DNA of 64,000 bases from Eretmocerus hayati. Taxonomy: Eukaryota > Arthropoda > Insecta > Hymenoptera > Aphelinidae. Shown here piece after piece: positions 45,229-55,325 of the stretch. The position numbers and the translations under genes were made by a program. How positions within the stretch are numbered: position 1 is the stretch's first letter; each line of letters opens with the position of its first letter. Under the pieces are notes generated by a model. That model was not told the origin of the DNA. It saw only the letters and a list, made by a program, of their open reading frames with translations, and searched no databases. The stretch is taken from contig CM056744.1 in assembly GCA_029851415.1 (NCBI GenBank), positions 66,458,172 to 66,522,171 on the forward strand. The letters are read 5' to 3'.

Positions 45229-45497
45229 TGTTGGAATATCTATAGCAAATCTCCCCACTCCACCATCTTGACCGACGCTCGCGCCGCTGCTCGCCCCGCT
45301 CACTCCGCTCGCGGTACTCACTGCTAACGCAACCATCTTACTGTGTTGACGCGTTGCTGCTCTGATGAGCATCTGTATAACCTATGAGTATCTGTATAAT
45401 GGTGTGATATGGTGGTTTGGTGGTTTCTTGAATAAACCTTATTCTTTTAGTTCGTAATATAGTATCTTATGATTTGCTGCACCCCAATAACCCTTCA
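45229..45497. mobile_element. Solo LTR inside copy G
   Basis: 269 bp with TG...CA ends (TGTTGGAATATC ... AATAACCCTTCA), flanked by a perfect 5-bp duplication CAGAT (45224-45228 and 45498-45502). Removing it restores continuity with copy A (ATGGGAGATCTGAACGCGG), so the insertion site is certain. It contains GAATAAACC near 45432, a likely polyadenylation signal on the + strand. The 5-bp duplication fits a BEL/Pao or Ty3-type LTR element. Confidence 0.85.
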
Positions 45498-45502
45498 CAG
45501 AT

Positions 45503-46430
45503 CACCCATTAGAATTTCACGACTGTGATCGCCACACCGCCGACGTAACGAGCCAAACAGCCTGTGATCTTTCTGCATGGCGATTTTTGAGGGTCTTGAA
45601 TGACTTGCAGATCAACGAAAAATTCGAACGTACGCGCTCGCTCACCATTTTCCCGTCTAACCCAGAAACGTCCGCCACTGTGCCAGACGTGTTTTAGACC
45701 CAAACCCTGTGCAATCGACCTTGAACGTATATAATCTTTGTATGTATCACGGGGAAGCATCTCATTTATGAAGATTTTACAGTCTCGCACTTGCGCTTTC
45801 GCATGTGGGTCAAGTAACTCTGGCTGGATATTATTAGCCGTGAATTAATCGTTGGTAATTGAAAGTTCAGCCCGATCACTCCCCGACTAGTCGACTACTG
45901 GAGAGTTGGACTACGCATGTCGGTAAAGTGCGCGAGATGGCAGCTGAGGCTCGTGAACATGGGACCGAAACGCGATTTCCTGTTGGAGGCCTCTCCCCAG
46001 AAGCACGCCTTGGTTGCAGGACATGGACAGTAGCAATGTCTGCCTCCTTCGATGAGGGGAGGGCGGACTTGAGCACTGCGTAACAAATTCCAGACAGCTA
46101 TGCCCGCGGGGCATTGGAATTTCTTTCCAAAACACCATGGATAATTAATTTACAGTGCTCAAGACGTCACTGCCGTGACCCCGTCTTTGTTCCCCAGCGT
46201 GTGAGGGGGGGGGGGGGGCTTGTCCATCCTAGGTGGAATAAGAGGAATCGAGGATTGATGTGTCGATTCGGCATTACAATTCTCATCATTTCTTAATTTA
46301 TGTTTCGCAGAGTACTCTGGAAGCCTCCAAGCAGCTCAGTAAGAGTGGAAATCTGGCCCTTCATATTGGAATTCTGCTACAAAAGAAGCTGGCGATCTGA
46401 ACAGAGCTCCTCCAGCTGGGAGTTCTGTTT
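45503..46430 (-). pseudogene. Copy G ORF1 fused to endonuclease remnant
   Basis: The C-terminal FP25K-like domain is readable (KIFINEMLPRDTYKDYIRSR, KHVWHSGGRFWVRREN). After DLQVIQ it jumps straight into endonuclease sequence (DPQKSPCRKITGCLARYVGG, matching A at about 28645). The ORF1 end, the UGA junction and the endonuclease start have therefore been deleted. Upstream pieces (46076-45876, VHVLQPRRASGE) are in other frames. Confidence 0.75.
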
Positions 46431-46433
46431 CTA

Positions 46434-46468
46434 TAGAGAGAGAGGGAGAGAGAGAGAGAGAGAGAGAG
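46434..46468. repeat. (GA)n between copies G and I
   Basis: GA run with a GGGA interruption. Confidence 0.95.
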
Positions 46469-46808
46469 CCGAGTGGCCGAAGAGAGAAGATGGAGAAGAG
46501 GAACGCTCGCACCGAGCGCGAGACATGCCGCTCATCCTGAAGTAATGCTCACGCGGTTCCGGGATGAGATGGTAGATGCAGGTGGATCTCCTTCTTGATT
46601 GCCCGATGCCCTAGGTATCGGACATCGAGGGGAGAGGGATATTACACGGCCGGGCCCACCTCTCGGTGGGCCCCACCCAAACCCGTGTCCCGCCTGGTAT
46701 GGCCTGTGTGGGCTATGCGTAGTCCGCGTATGCTGAACCAGTCCGGTGTCTGGGGACGGATCCGAGGGATCCTGAGGCAGATTTTGCCCTCTAACCACCT
46801 TAGAAAAA

Positions 46809-46816
<8 letters not shown>
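46469..46816 (+). mobile_element. 3'-UTR-only R1-like fragment (copy I)
   Basis: Consists only of the type-2 3' UTR (GTGGCCGAAGAGAGAAG ... GAAGTAATGCTCACGCGGTT ... GGATCCTGAGGCAGATTTTG), CCACCTT and a 13-nt A-run. It is truncated to about 335 bp against (GA)n. Confidence 0.9.

Positions 46817-46841
<25 letters not shown>
46816..46841. repeat. (GA)n between copies I and J
   Basis: About thirteen GA units. Confidence 0.95.
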
Positions 46842-46842
<1 letters not shown>

Positions 46843-47596
46843 GCAAGAAGAGGACGACCCCAGCATGTCAGTCATGCGGGGACGAATGGGATGACGCCGA
46901 ACATGCCCTGTTCAAGTGCAGCGACACCCGGAGAGAGAGCGCGCCGAGCTGGATGAATGGCTGGGTGCTCAACTAACACCTGAGAATCTCGTCCCGCACT
47001 TGCTCCGCAACCAGGAGACATGGGATAGACTCACCGGATACATCAAGCTGGTGATGACCCGCAAAGAGGAGAAAGAGAGGGAAGTAAGGCACCTCGAAGC
47101 AGGCGAATTACAGTGACTCTGCCGATTGAAACAGAAGAGGCCCAAATGATTCCAGGAGGAATCTGATGCACTGAAGAGGGAAGAGAGGAGAGAGAAGAAA
47201 GAGAGGGAACAATGAAGAATGAAGATAGAAGATGCCGACAAGTGGCCGAAGAGAGAAGATGGAGAAGAGGAACGCTCGCAATCGAGCGCGAGACATGCCG
47301 CTCATTCTGAAGTAATGCTCACGCGGTTCCGGGATGAGATGGTAGATGCAGGTGGATCTCCTTCTTGATTGCCCGATGCCCTAGGTATCGGACATCGAGG
47401 GGAGAGGGATATTACACGGCCGGGCCCACCTCTCGGTGGGCCCCACCCAAACCCGTGTCCCGCCTGGTATGGCCTGCGTGGGCTATACGTAGTCCGCGTA
47501 AGCTGAACCAGTCCGGTGTCTGGGGACGGATCCGAGGGATCCTGAGGCAGATTTCGCCCTCTAACCACCTTGAAAAAAAAAAAAAAAAAAAAAAAA
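46842..47596 (+). mobile_element. 5'-truncated R1-like LINE (copy J)
   Basis: Starts at AAGAAGAGGACGACCCC, just before the C-terminal Cys/His motif (CQSCGDEWDDAEHALFKC; an extra AG in GGAGAGAGAGCG after it shifts the frame at about 46933). It then has the last ~65 codons in another frame and the type-2 3' UTR with a 24-nt A-run. Nearly identical to the end of K. Confidence 0.9.
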
Positions 47597-47612
47597 GAGA
47601 GAGAGAGAGAGA
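47596..47612. repeat. (GA)n between copies J and K
   Basis: About eight GA units; the first K codon follows directly. Confidence 0.95.
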
Positions 47613-48326
47613 AACCAAGGTGGGTTAAGCTACGCAGATAAGCTGCGCAATATAAAGACGGATGACCTCAATGAAGAAGTGGGCTCTAAAGTCACGGGCA
47701 TCCGCAAGACACAGGAAGGACAAATCCTCATTGAACTGAGGAAGGGCACCGACGCTGCAGCCATCAAAGCGGCTCTGACACCAGTCGTCAGGCAAGAAGG
47801 GGCCGTCCACTGCCTCGCAAAGAGCATGACCCTCGAGGTTCCCGGAGTCGACTACGATGTCGACAAAACTAAAGTGCAGAAGGACCTCGCGAAGGCCCTA
47901 CCAGAAAAAGAAGATGGAGCCATAATAGTCAAGAGCCTGCGAAACGGCTCCCGAGGCACCCAAACAGCGGTTGAGTCCATCCCAGCGAGGCTCGCTCACC
48001 GCCTCCTGGACTCGAAAGAACCCAAGGTGGGATGGAGCAGAGTGAGAATCCGCGAGAAGGGAGGCATCCCACGCTGCTATAACTGCCTAGAGTATGGCCA
48101 CAAGGCCTCAGGCTGCAAAAAAGAGAAGGCAGAGGAACGTCAACCGAAACTCTGCTTCCAGTGCGGTGAACCAGGACACCTCGCCGCTACCTGTAAAGAG
48201 AAACCAAAATGCCTTAGCTGCGTGGCTATCGGAACCAGATCTGACCACAGGTCGGGCTCCAGCAACTGCACAGCCTACCAAAACGCGAGGGCGACATATA
48301 GACGCAGGGGGGGAAGAAATGGCTAA
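47613..48326 (+). CDS. Copy K ORF1 (Gag-like, CCHC knuckles), 5'-truncated
   Basis: 238 codons are open from the truncation point (NQGGLSYADKLRNIKTDD) to TAA at 48324. The middle region (GIRKTQEGQILIELRKG ... KSMTLEVPGVDYDVDKTKV) resembles the Gag-like core of R1/I-type ORF1. The C-terminus has three zinc knuckles: CYNCLEYGHKASGC, CFQCGEPGHLAATC and CLSCVAIGTRSDHRS-GSSNC. The protein should package element RNA. The stop overlaps the ORF2 start in ATGGCTAA (48319-48326), so ORF2 would be reached by termination-reinitiation or a shift of frame. Confidence 0.85.
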   Translation, partial: NQGGLSYADKLRNIKTDDLNEEVGSKVTGIRKTQEGQILIELRKGTDAAAIKAALTPVVRQEGAVHCLAKSMTLEVPGVDYDVDKTKVQKDLAKALPEKEDGAIIVKSLRNGSRGTQTAVESIPARLAHRLLDSKEPKVGWSRVRIREKGGIPRCYNCLEYGHKASGCKKEKAEERQPKLCFQCGEPGHLAATCKEKPKCLSCVAIGTRSDHRSGSSNCTAYQNARATYRRRGGRNG

Positions 48327-51304
48327 CTTCATCCAAGCCAACCTTAGGAGAAGCGGGGACGCTTGTGACCTCCTACACACTGCCGCCAAAGAAGGGGGTA
48401 TCGATGTTCTGATCATCTCCGAACCGCCTCGGAAGCGCGAACTTTCCCGTTCCACATTCGATCACTGGGGGACCGATGTTTCAGATCACGGAACCGCGAT
48501 CCGCGAGACTGAACCAGCTGTTAGTGGCCGCGGTTATGCTCGAAAGACCATAGGGGGCACAGCTGTATACAGCTGCTACTACTCGCCGTCGCTCAAGACG
48601 CACGAATTTGAAGACGAGCTCCACGACCTAGAAGAGGATGTGAGGCGATGGGGGGGCCCAGTTATAATCGCGGGAGATTTCAACTCCAAGGAACCGACTT
48701 GGAGCGGGGGGCCACGCGATAGACGGGGGGTAATACTTGCTGATGCCATGGAGGCAATGGGATTAGTGCTCGCGAACGAGACGGGGGTTATCACCTATTA
48801 CCGGCACGACACTCGGTCCCGGGAGGGAGGTTCATCATCGGTCCTCGACCTGACGTTCATGAGCCCGTCGCTCATGGGACGTATGACATCGTGGGAAGTT
48901 CTGGACACGGAACCACTGAGTGACCATCGACATATTCGGTTTCGACTTAGGACTGACGGACAGAGACAGACGACACGCAGACCGCGACCAACGGGGTGGC
49001 AGGTACGGAAGCTGGACGAGGGAAAATTCCGGGAATCGATAGAAACAGTCGAAGATCTCCCGATGAACTCCGCCTCGGACGAGGCTGTGGCGATGGTAAC
49101 ATCCGCCATCACGAGAGCTTGCGACGCGTCGATGCCTCGCAGGACAACACCATGTTTCTGGAGGAAACCAGAGTACTGGATGACCGATGAGTTCAAGGCT
49201 CTACAAAGAACGAGCAACAAGAAAAGGAGGACCGCATGGCGATCAAGGAAGCTGCAACGACCATCGCTGGCGGAAGATGACAGAGCGTACAAAGAAGCAG
49301 AGAAGGCTCTCGTTCTAGCCATCCGGAGGAGCAAAGAGAAGTGCTGGGGTGAACTGTGCGACATGGTTAACGAAGACCCCTGGGGCACGCCATATCGCGT
49401 GGTCATGTCAAAGGTCCGACCCCGGAGGGGCAACCCAGCACCGACCGATGCAGCAACATTGCGCACCATCGTGGAAGACCTCTTCCCAGCAGGAGAACCC
49501 AGAGTTACATTCCCTACGGAGAGCGAAGACCCCATCCCGCTCTTCACTATGCGAGAGCAACTCATAGCGGCGAAGAGGATGCCGAACGGCAAGGCCCCTG
49601 GCCTGGATGGTATCCCAAACGAGGCTCTGAAATTGGTCTTCAAATACAAGCCAGATCTACTCCTCAACCTCTTCAACGTCTGTCTGAGCGCGGGAACTTT
49701 CCCGGACAAGTGGGAACGCCAGAAGCTGGTCCTGATACCTAAGGGTCAAGGAGGTCAACGCCCTCTCAGCATGCTCGACAATATCGGCAAAATGTACGAG
49801 AGGATGGTGCTCAACGGGGTGGAAAAAGCCTACGAAAAAGGCGGTGGGCTATCACCAATGCAGTTCGGGTTCCGGAAGGGACGGAGCACTGTGCACGCGA
49901 TCGAGGCGGTCCAAGAACGGGTTCAAGCGTCGGTAGGGAACCCTTACCAAGGAAGAGGAGGATTCTGTGCCATCATTGCGTTGGACATAAAGAACGCATT
50001 CAACTGCGCGAGCTGGGAGCGAGTCTATCAATCCCAAGCAGGTAAAGTGTCCCCTTATCTACTAGCCGTCACGAGTGACTACCTGCGGAACAGGACCCTC
50101 GTGTACGACACCGACGAGGGACAAGAGATTCGGGTACTGTCCGCCGGAATCGGACAGGGATCGGTCTCCGGGCCGTTCAACTGGAACACCCAGTACGACA
50201 GCTTACTGTCTATCGAACTGCCAGAAGGAGTGATAATAGTGGCTTTCGCGGACGACGCGGGACTCATAGTATGGGCTGACAACGAGGAACTCTTGGGTAG
50301 ACGCGCGAACAAAGCGCTGGCCCGAGTCTACGAGTGGATGATTAGCAGGCTTCTGGAGCTCGCTGTCAAGAAGTGCGAAGCAATCGTGGTCACAAGAGAT
50401 TCCACGGAAGACAGCGCTGAAATACCTCGGTGTATGGCTCGACGACAAGTGGTCGTTCAAGAAGCACATCCAGGAAGCCGCCCAGAAGGCGAGCAGGATC
50501 GGTGCGGCGCTCCAGCGGCTTATGCCGAATATCGGAGGACCCAAGGAAAAGAGGCGCGCACTTCTCAGCACCGTCACTACCTCCATCATGCTGTACGGTG
50601 CACCCGTGTGGGGGAAGAGAGTAGAGAAGACCATCATCGAGAAAAGGATGGGGCCTGTCCACCGAAGAGTGGCCCTGAGGAGTATCCGTGCCTACCGCAC
50701 TGTGTCAGGAGATGCGGCTTACGTATTGGCGAGTACTCCGCCCATCCACTTGCTCGTCGCGGAGCGAGTGAGGATCTGGGACCGCCAGAAAGTGATCGGA
50801 GCCAAACGAGTACTCACTCCGACGATGAAGGAGATCATCCGCGACAACGAGAAGGAAACCACCCTTGAGCATTGGCCAACTGAGTGGGATTCGCCATTTG
50901 CGAACGGCAGATGGACGCACCGGCTGATCCGTGACGTAGCCAAGTGGGCGGAACGCACCCACGGAGAGATGGACTACTGGACGACGCAGGCACTGAGCGA
51001 TCATCTTTGCTTCGGTTCTCATCTAACCAGGTTCAAGAAGAGGATGACCCCAGCATGTCAGTCATGCGGGGACGAATGGGATGACGCCGAACATGCCCTG
51101 TTCAAGTGCAGCGACACCCGGAGAGAGCGCGCCGAGTTGGATGGATGGCTGGGTGCTCAACTGACACCTGAGAACCTCGTCCCGTACTTACTTCGCAACC
51201 AGGAGACATGGGATAGACTCACCAGATACATCAAGCTGGTGATGACCCGCAAAGAGGAGAAAGAGAGGGAAGTAAGGCGCCACGAAGCAGGCGAATTACA
51301 GTGA
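48319..51304 (+). pseudogene. Copy K ORF2, R1-like endonuclease-RT, one frameshift
   Basis: Starts MANFIQANLRRSGDACDLLH. The APE-type endonuclease follows (IDVLIISEPPRK, IIAGDFNSKEPTWSG, SSVLDLTFMSP, LSDHRHIRFRL), then RT (KAPGLDGIPNEALKL, QFGFRKGRSTVHAIEAV, ALDIKNAFN, GIGQGSVSGPFNW, catalytic VAFADDAGLIVW). At 50398 a 44-bp segment present in F is missing. The frame then shifts (50398-50868), and the true C-terminus resumes in another frame at 50411-51304 with PNIGGPKEKRRALL and CQSCGDEWDDAEHALFKC. Apart from this lesion the ORF is open, so inactivation looks recent. Confidence 0.85.
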
Positions 51305-51786
51305 CTCTGCCGATTGGAACAGAAGAGGCCCAAATGATTCCAGGAGGAATCTGATGCACTGAAGAGGGAAGGAAGAAGAAAGAAGAGAGAAGAAAGAAGA
51401 AAGAGAGGGAACAATGAAGAATGAAGATAGAAGATGCCGACAAGTGGCCGAAGAGAGAAGATGGAGAAGAGGAACGCTCACAATCGAGCGCGAGACATGC
51501 CGCTCATCCTGAAGTAATGCTCACGCGGTTCCGGGATGAGATGGGAGATGCAGGTGGATCTCGTTCTTGATTGCCCGATGCCCTAGGTATCGGACATCGA
51601 GGGGAGAGGGATATTACACGGCCGGGCCCACCTCTCGGTGGGCCCCACCCAAACCCGTGTCCCGCCTGGTATGGCCTGCGTGGGCTATGCGTAGTCCGCG
51701 TAAGCTGAACCAGCCCGGTGTCTGGGGACGGATCCGAGGGATCCTGAGGCAGATTTTGCCCTCTAACCACCTTAAAAGAAAAAAAA

Positions 51787-51817
51787 GAGAGAGAGAGAGG
51801 AAGAGAGAGAGAGAGAA

Positions 51818-51851
<34 letters not shown>

Positions 51852-51873
51852 GGAGGGAGGGAGGGAGAGAGAT
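51787..51873. repeat. (GA)n/(GGGA)n between copies K and L
   Basis: One of the two longest arrays in the chain, about 87 bp, with GGGA and GAAA interruptions. Confidence 0.95.
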
Positions 51874-52119
51874 TGATTGATTGATGTGTTTATTCACCCG
51901 GGGACAATGGGTCCCATAGGGCATAAAATTGATACAATTCATATTTATAAAAATAATGATGATAGAAACTTAGATCTAATGACTTAATAACAGTAACGAA
52001 GCTCTATTCTTAATGAAATAAATAAATATATATATATATGTACATATCCACGCATCGATGAAATGATACACAACTGACGAGTTGCCATTGACATTACCCG
52101 TTGACCTCAAGGAATAATC

Positions 52120-54963
52120 TCAACTGTTGACATCAGTCAAGCCCGACTCCAGACTAGTAAGAAATTGTCGAGTTGCACTTTTGAAAACGTTCAGTGAAGT
52201 ACTGTTTCTTGGTAAAGTAGTGATGCTCCGAGGCAATTTGTTCCAAAAAGAGGAAGCAGAAACATAGAATGAGTTTCTTAGCGCAGAGGTATGATGACTC
52301 GGGATCAGAAGATCGCCAGTCTGGAGTCTTGCCGATCTGTGTATACTCGTGTTACAAATCTCAACAATGTTCTTCGCTAGATATGAGGGCTTATTCGTCT
52401 TCAGAATTTGGAACATAGAACTGGCTAAAAAGTATTCTCTCCGCGCCTTTACCGAGAGCCATCCTAATCGTAAACGGTAGGGAGTTACATGATCACGCCA
52501 AGGGATGTTACCAAAAACAAAACGAGTGCAAGCATTTCGAGCTCGTTGAAGTCTGGTGTTTTGCTCGTCGGTAAGGTCATGGTAAACGAGGCAGGCATAG
52601 TCGAAGTAAGGAAGGATGAGGGTTTGGATGAGGGATTTTCGTAAGGAGAAAGAGAGTGCATGCTGGTGAGGACGAAGCTGTCGCAGTGTTCCAAAAACTT
52701 TTTGGCAGATATGAGAGACGTGCTTCTTCCAGGACAAGTCGGCTGTCATCCAGATACCGAGATTTTTCACTTCGGACACGAACTCTATGGGCGTACCGTC
52801 GACAGTGATTGGGGAGAGTGCACTCATATTCAGAAGTCGTAGGTTCTCGGCACTGCCCAGGATCATAACTTTAGTTTTCTTGAGGTTCAAACTCAATCCG
52901 TTGGCGATAGCCCACGAGTGAATGGCATTTGCGTCTTCTTCGATTAATCTGAGTGTCTCCTCAATCTCGTGGCGGTGACAACTTCTATAGATCTGCGTGT
53001 CGTCGGCATATATCATGTGCTTGGAGTAGCGTAAGACTCGAGGCAGGTCATTGATGAAGATGGAAAACAAGAGTGGACCCAGGACTGATCCTTGCGGAAC
53101 GCCTGCTGTTGTATTTATCCAGTCAGAAATTGTTCCACCATCATCAATGACCGCCTGGCACCGGTCAGCAAGATATGTGAGGAACCAACGCACTGTGAGA
53201 TCGCTAACTTGGAAAGCTCGTAATTTTTGGATTAGAATTTCATGAGGAATTTTATCGAAAGCTTTGGAGAAATCGAAAAGGACCAAAATGGTGAACATCG
53301 ATTTGTCTATACCTCTCCGCACATCATCCAACACCCCAAGCAAGGCCGTCTGGGTGCTGTGACCTTCTCGAAATCCGGCCTGACATGGATCAAGGAGCTC
53401 ATAATCTTCAATAAATTGTTTGAGTTGGTTTGATACAACTTTTTCGAGAATTTTGGAGCACTCAGAAAGCCTTGCTATGGGTCTCAGATCTGATAAGTCT
53501 GCCAAGTTGTTTGTTTTCGGAATAGGCGTGATGAGAGTACGCTTCCATAGATCGGGAAAGGAGGCGTCAATTATGCTCGAGTTGAATATGTCCGTGAGTG
53601 AATCTATAATGGTTGGGCATGATGTGCGTAGAGTTTTCAGGGAGATGTAATCGATCCCGAATGTCTTCGATTTCATGGAGTGAACTATGCGTGCAACTTC
53701 CTCACTGCTGGTAGGTGATAGTGAAAATATTGGGATACTGGATAGATGCGATTGGGAGATTGTGTGAGGGAGAGGGTATGTCATATGGATTGGCGGGGGA
53801 CAGGATATCGAGGCAAAGTGGGCATTAATAGCTGCAGGGGAGAATGTTCTGAACGGGGAGGGAGGACGTGACGATACTATGCCTAGGTTGTTGAGGGAGT
53901 TCCATAGTCGGTTTGAGCTTTGAGCAGCCTCGATTTGACTAGCGTAGTACTGGTTTTTGGAAGCGCGTAGTAGTTTTTGAACATTTGATCTGGCAGACCG
54001 GTATTTCTGCATTAACTCGGTGGAATGAGTATTTCGCGCTTTCCTGTAAAGATTATCACGCTCTTCCATCAAGTCACGGATAACCTTGGTCACCCAGGGT
54101 TTATTGCGAGCTCGGATCTTGTAGACTCTCAAAGGTGCCGATCGGTCGAGAGCCTCGGTAATTACTTGATTGAACATTGAGACTTTATCGTTAATATTCC
54201 CAAGGTTAGGAAGAAGTGTGAGTCCAGCCGACAGATCACTGTGGTACCGGTCCGGGTCGAAATTTCTAAAATCGCGCTTAGTAATAGTAACCGGCTGTCT
54301 GATGACTCGTTCAAATTTGAATAGGATCTCGATCCTGTCGTGTCCTATGGTGAAAGGAACGTCGGTTTTTGTATATTGCAAAACGTGATCAAGCGAGTTC
54401 ACAAAGAACAAGTCAATCCATGTATGTGCTATTTGGCTCTCGGCATTGAGGGCATGGTGAGTTGAGTCGGATGGTACAAGCTCCAATGAGTAATCTTTCA
54501 AATATTTGTGGATAAATTTGGATTTGGAATCGGAGATTGACATGTTACAGTTGAAATCACCAGTGATGACAACGGATGTATACTTTGGTAACAGTAGAGA
54601 TAAATTGTTGAAGAATTCGGCTGGAAGACATGCATTGGGAGGTCTATAGACAACTGCAAACAATAGGCAATGATCCCCACTCTTGATTTCACAGATCAGG
54701 TACTCTGGTTGGTTAACGCGTGAGGAGTCAGATTTAATAAGAATTTTGAGGTTAACTGAGCTGGCAAAATAAATAGCGATGCCTCCTCCAACACGGCCAG
54801 TCCTGTCATTGCGAATTAGAGAGTAATTGTTTATGTTTACACTGGCATCGGTGTCAATTTCTTCCAAGCGACTCTCTGTGACAGCAAAAATATCTTGAGG
54901 GTGATCATGAAGGAAGACTTCTACATTTGTATGATACTTTTTCAGACTATATAAATTAACATG
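52120..54963 (-). CDS. Copy L ORF2, endonuclease-reverse transcriptase
   Basis: About 947 codons without interruption. Endonuclease motifs: HVNLYSLKKYHTNVEVFLHD, IFAVTESRLEEID, VITGDFNCNMS, TWIDLFFVNS and IGHDRIE. RT motifs: DLRPIARLSECSKILEKVV, GFREGHSTQTALL, LFDFSKAFDKIPHE, GVPQGSVLGPLLFS and catalytic MIYADDTQIYRS. The post-RT region reads CTRFVFGNIPWRDHVTPYR, WLSVKARREYFLAS and FWNKLPRSI. There is no AUG at the start; the first in-frame AUG is inside the endonuclease. The frame is open back to a TAG overlapping the end of ORF1, and it differs from the ORF1 frame. Being intact, it could have worked recently. Confidence 0.85.
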   Translation of the reverse strand, partial: HVNLYSLKKYHTNVEVFLHDHPQDIFAVTESRLEEIDTDASVNINNYSLIRNDRTGRVGGGIAIYFASSVNLKILIKSDSSRVNQPEYLICEIKSGDHCLLFAVVYRPPNACLPAEFFNNLSLLLPKYTSVVITGDFNCNMSISDSKSKFIHKYLKDYSLELVPSDSTHHALNAESQIAHTWIDLFFVNSLDHVLQYTKTDVPFTIGHDRIEILFKFERVIRQPVTITKRDFRNFDPDRYHSDLSAGLTLLPNLGNINDKVSMFNQVITEALDRSAPLRVYKIRARNKPWVTKVIRDLMEERDNLYRKARNTHSTELMQKYRSARSNVQKLLRASKNQYYASQIEAAQSSNRLWNSLNNLGIVSSRPPSPFRTFSPAAINAHFASISCPPPIHMTYPLPHTISQSHLSSIPIFSLSPTSSEEVARIVHSMKSKTFGIDYISLKTLRTSCPTIIDSLTDIFNSSIIDASFPDLWKRTLITPIPKTNNLADLSDLRPIARLSECSKILEKVVSNQLKQFIEDYELLDPCQAGFREGHSTQTALLGVLDDVRRGIDKSMFTILVLFDFSKAFDKIPHEILIQKLRAFQVSDLTVRWFLTYLADRCQAVIDDGGTISDWINTTAGVPQGSVLGPLLFSIFINDLPRVLRYSKHMIYADDTQIYRSCHRHEIEETLRLIEEDANAIHSWAIANGLSLNLKKTKVMILGSAENLRLLNMSALSPITVDGTPIEFVSEVKNLGIWMTADLSWKKHVSHICQKVFGTLRQLRPHQHALSFSLRKSLIQTLILPYFDYACLVYHDLTDEQNTRLQRARNACTRFVFGNIPWRDHVTPYRLRLGWLSVKARREYFLASSMFQILKTNKPSYLAKNIVEICNTSIHRSARLQTGDLLIPSHHTSALRNSFYVSASSFWNKLPRSITTLPRNSTSLNVFKSATRQFLTSLESGLTDVNS

Positions 54964-55009
54964 TGAAATTCTGAGGTATGACTCAGTTACTTGCTTTCGA
55001 GTATGATCA

Positions 55010-55281
55010 TCAAACTATTTTAGAGATATCGCCATCATGCGCAATCATTATTCTTTCCGACTGGGCGTTCTTACGTACGTAAATTGAGCCACTTCTGACC
55101 CATACTCGTTCGTAACCTTTTGACTTAGCAGCGGCCCGAACTTTACCAAGTAGCTTGTAAATGACAGGAGGCAAGAACTCATTAAGGAACAATTTTTTCT
55201 GAAGTTGTTCAGTAAACTCCGGGAATATTTCAGATGCAGGCAAATCTCCGTGAGTTATCTTGCGACGCATGATCTCGTCTC
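55010..55281 (-). pseudogene. Copy L ORF1 C-terminus (FP25K-like), truncated
   Basis: About 90 codons: MRRKITHGDLPASEIFPEFT, FLNEFLPPVIYKLLGKVRAA, GYERVWVRSGSIYVRKN, DGDISKIV, then two consecutive TGA stops. This is the FP25K-like C-terminal domain seen in A. The N-terminus was never inserted (5' truncation). Confidence 0.8.
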
Positions 55282-55325
55282 TGAGAGAGAGAGCGAGAGA
55301 GAGAGAGAGGGAGAGAGAGAGAGAG
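55282..55325. repeat. (GA)n between copies L and M
   Basis: GA run with GC and GG interruptions. Confidence 0.95.

Larger units (their letters stand above)
42381..46433 (-). mobile_element. A-family LINE (copy G), multiply broken
   Basis: In sense orientation it starts at ORF1 codon ~36 of the A family (GAACTCCCAGCTGGAGGAGC) against (GA)n, and loses ~0.5 kb between ORF1 and the endonuclease. The endonuclease is interrupted by a solo LTR. Several frameshifts follow, and the 3' end is TTTGCCC-TT-GGGCGAATAAAGG with a short degenerate tail. The 3' UTR box reads GATGACTAGTCACTTTCTGT. A G-run lies at 46206-46219. Confidence 0.85.
47613..51786 (+). mobile_element. Near-complete R1-like LINE (copy K)
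   Basis: Holds most of ORF1 (5'-truncated), the whole of ORF2 with one 44-bp deletion, and the type-2 3' UTR ending CCACCTTAAAAGAAAAAAAA in (GA)n. It is the reference copy for group 2 here (B, F, I, J and O are fragments of the same or sister families). Confidence 0.9.
51873..55281 (-). mobile_element. CR1/Jockey-like LINE (copy L), intact ORF2
   Basis: The 3' end lies at left: (AATC)n tail, AATAAA and hairpin GGGAC-CCATT-GTCCC. ORF2 is uninterrupted. ORF1 is cut at its C-terminal ~90 codons by truncation against (GA)n at 55282. M, D and T are relatives. Confidence 0.9.

Noticed and set aside
46206..46219. G-homopolymer as a functional G-quadruplex
   Set aside because: A single G-run in a decayed LINE copy; may be slippage or sequencing noise.
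48798..49709. 303-codon ORF on the minus strand
   Set aside because: It is the exact antisense of the conserved K endonuclease-RT region and shows no protein similarity of its own.
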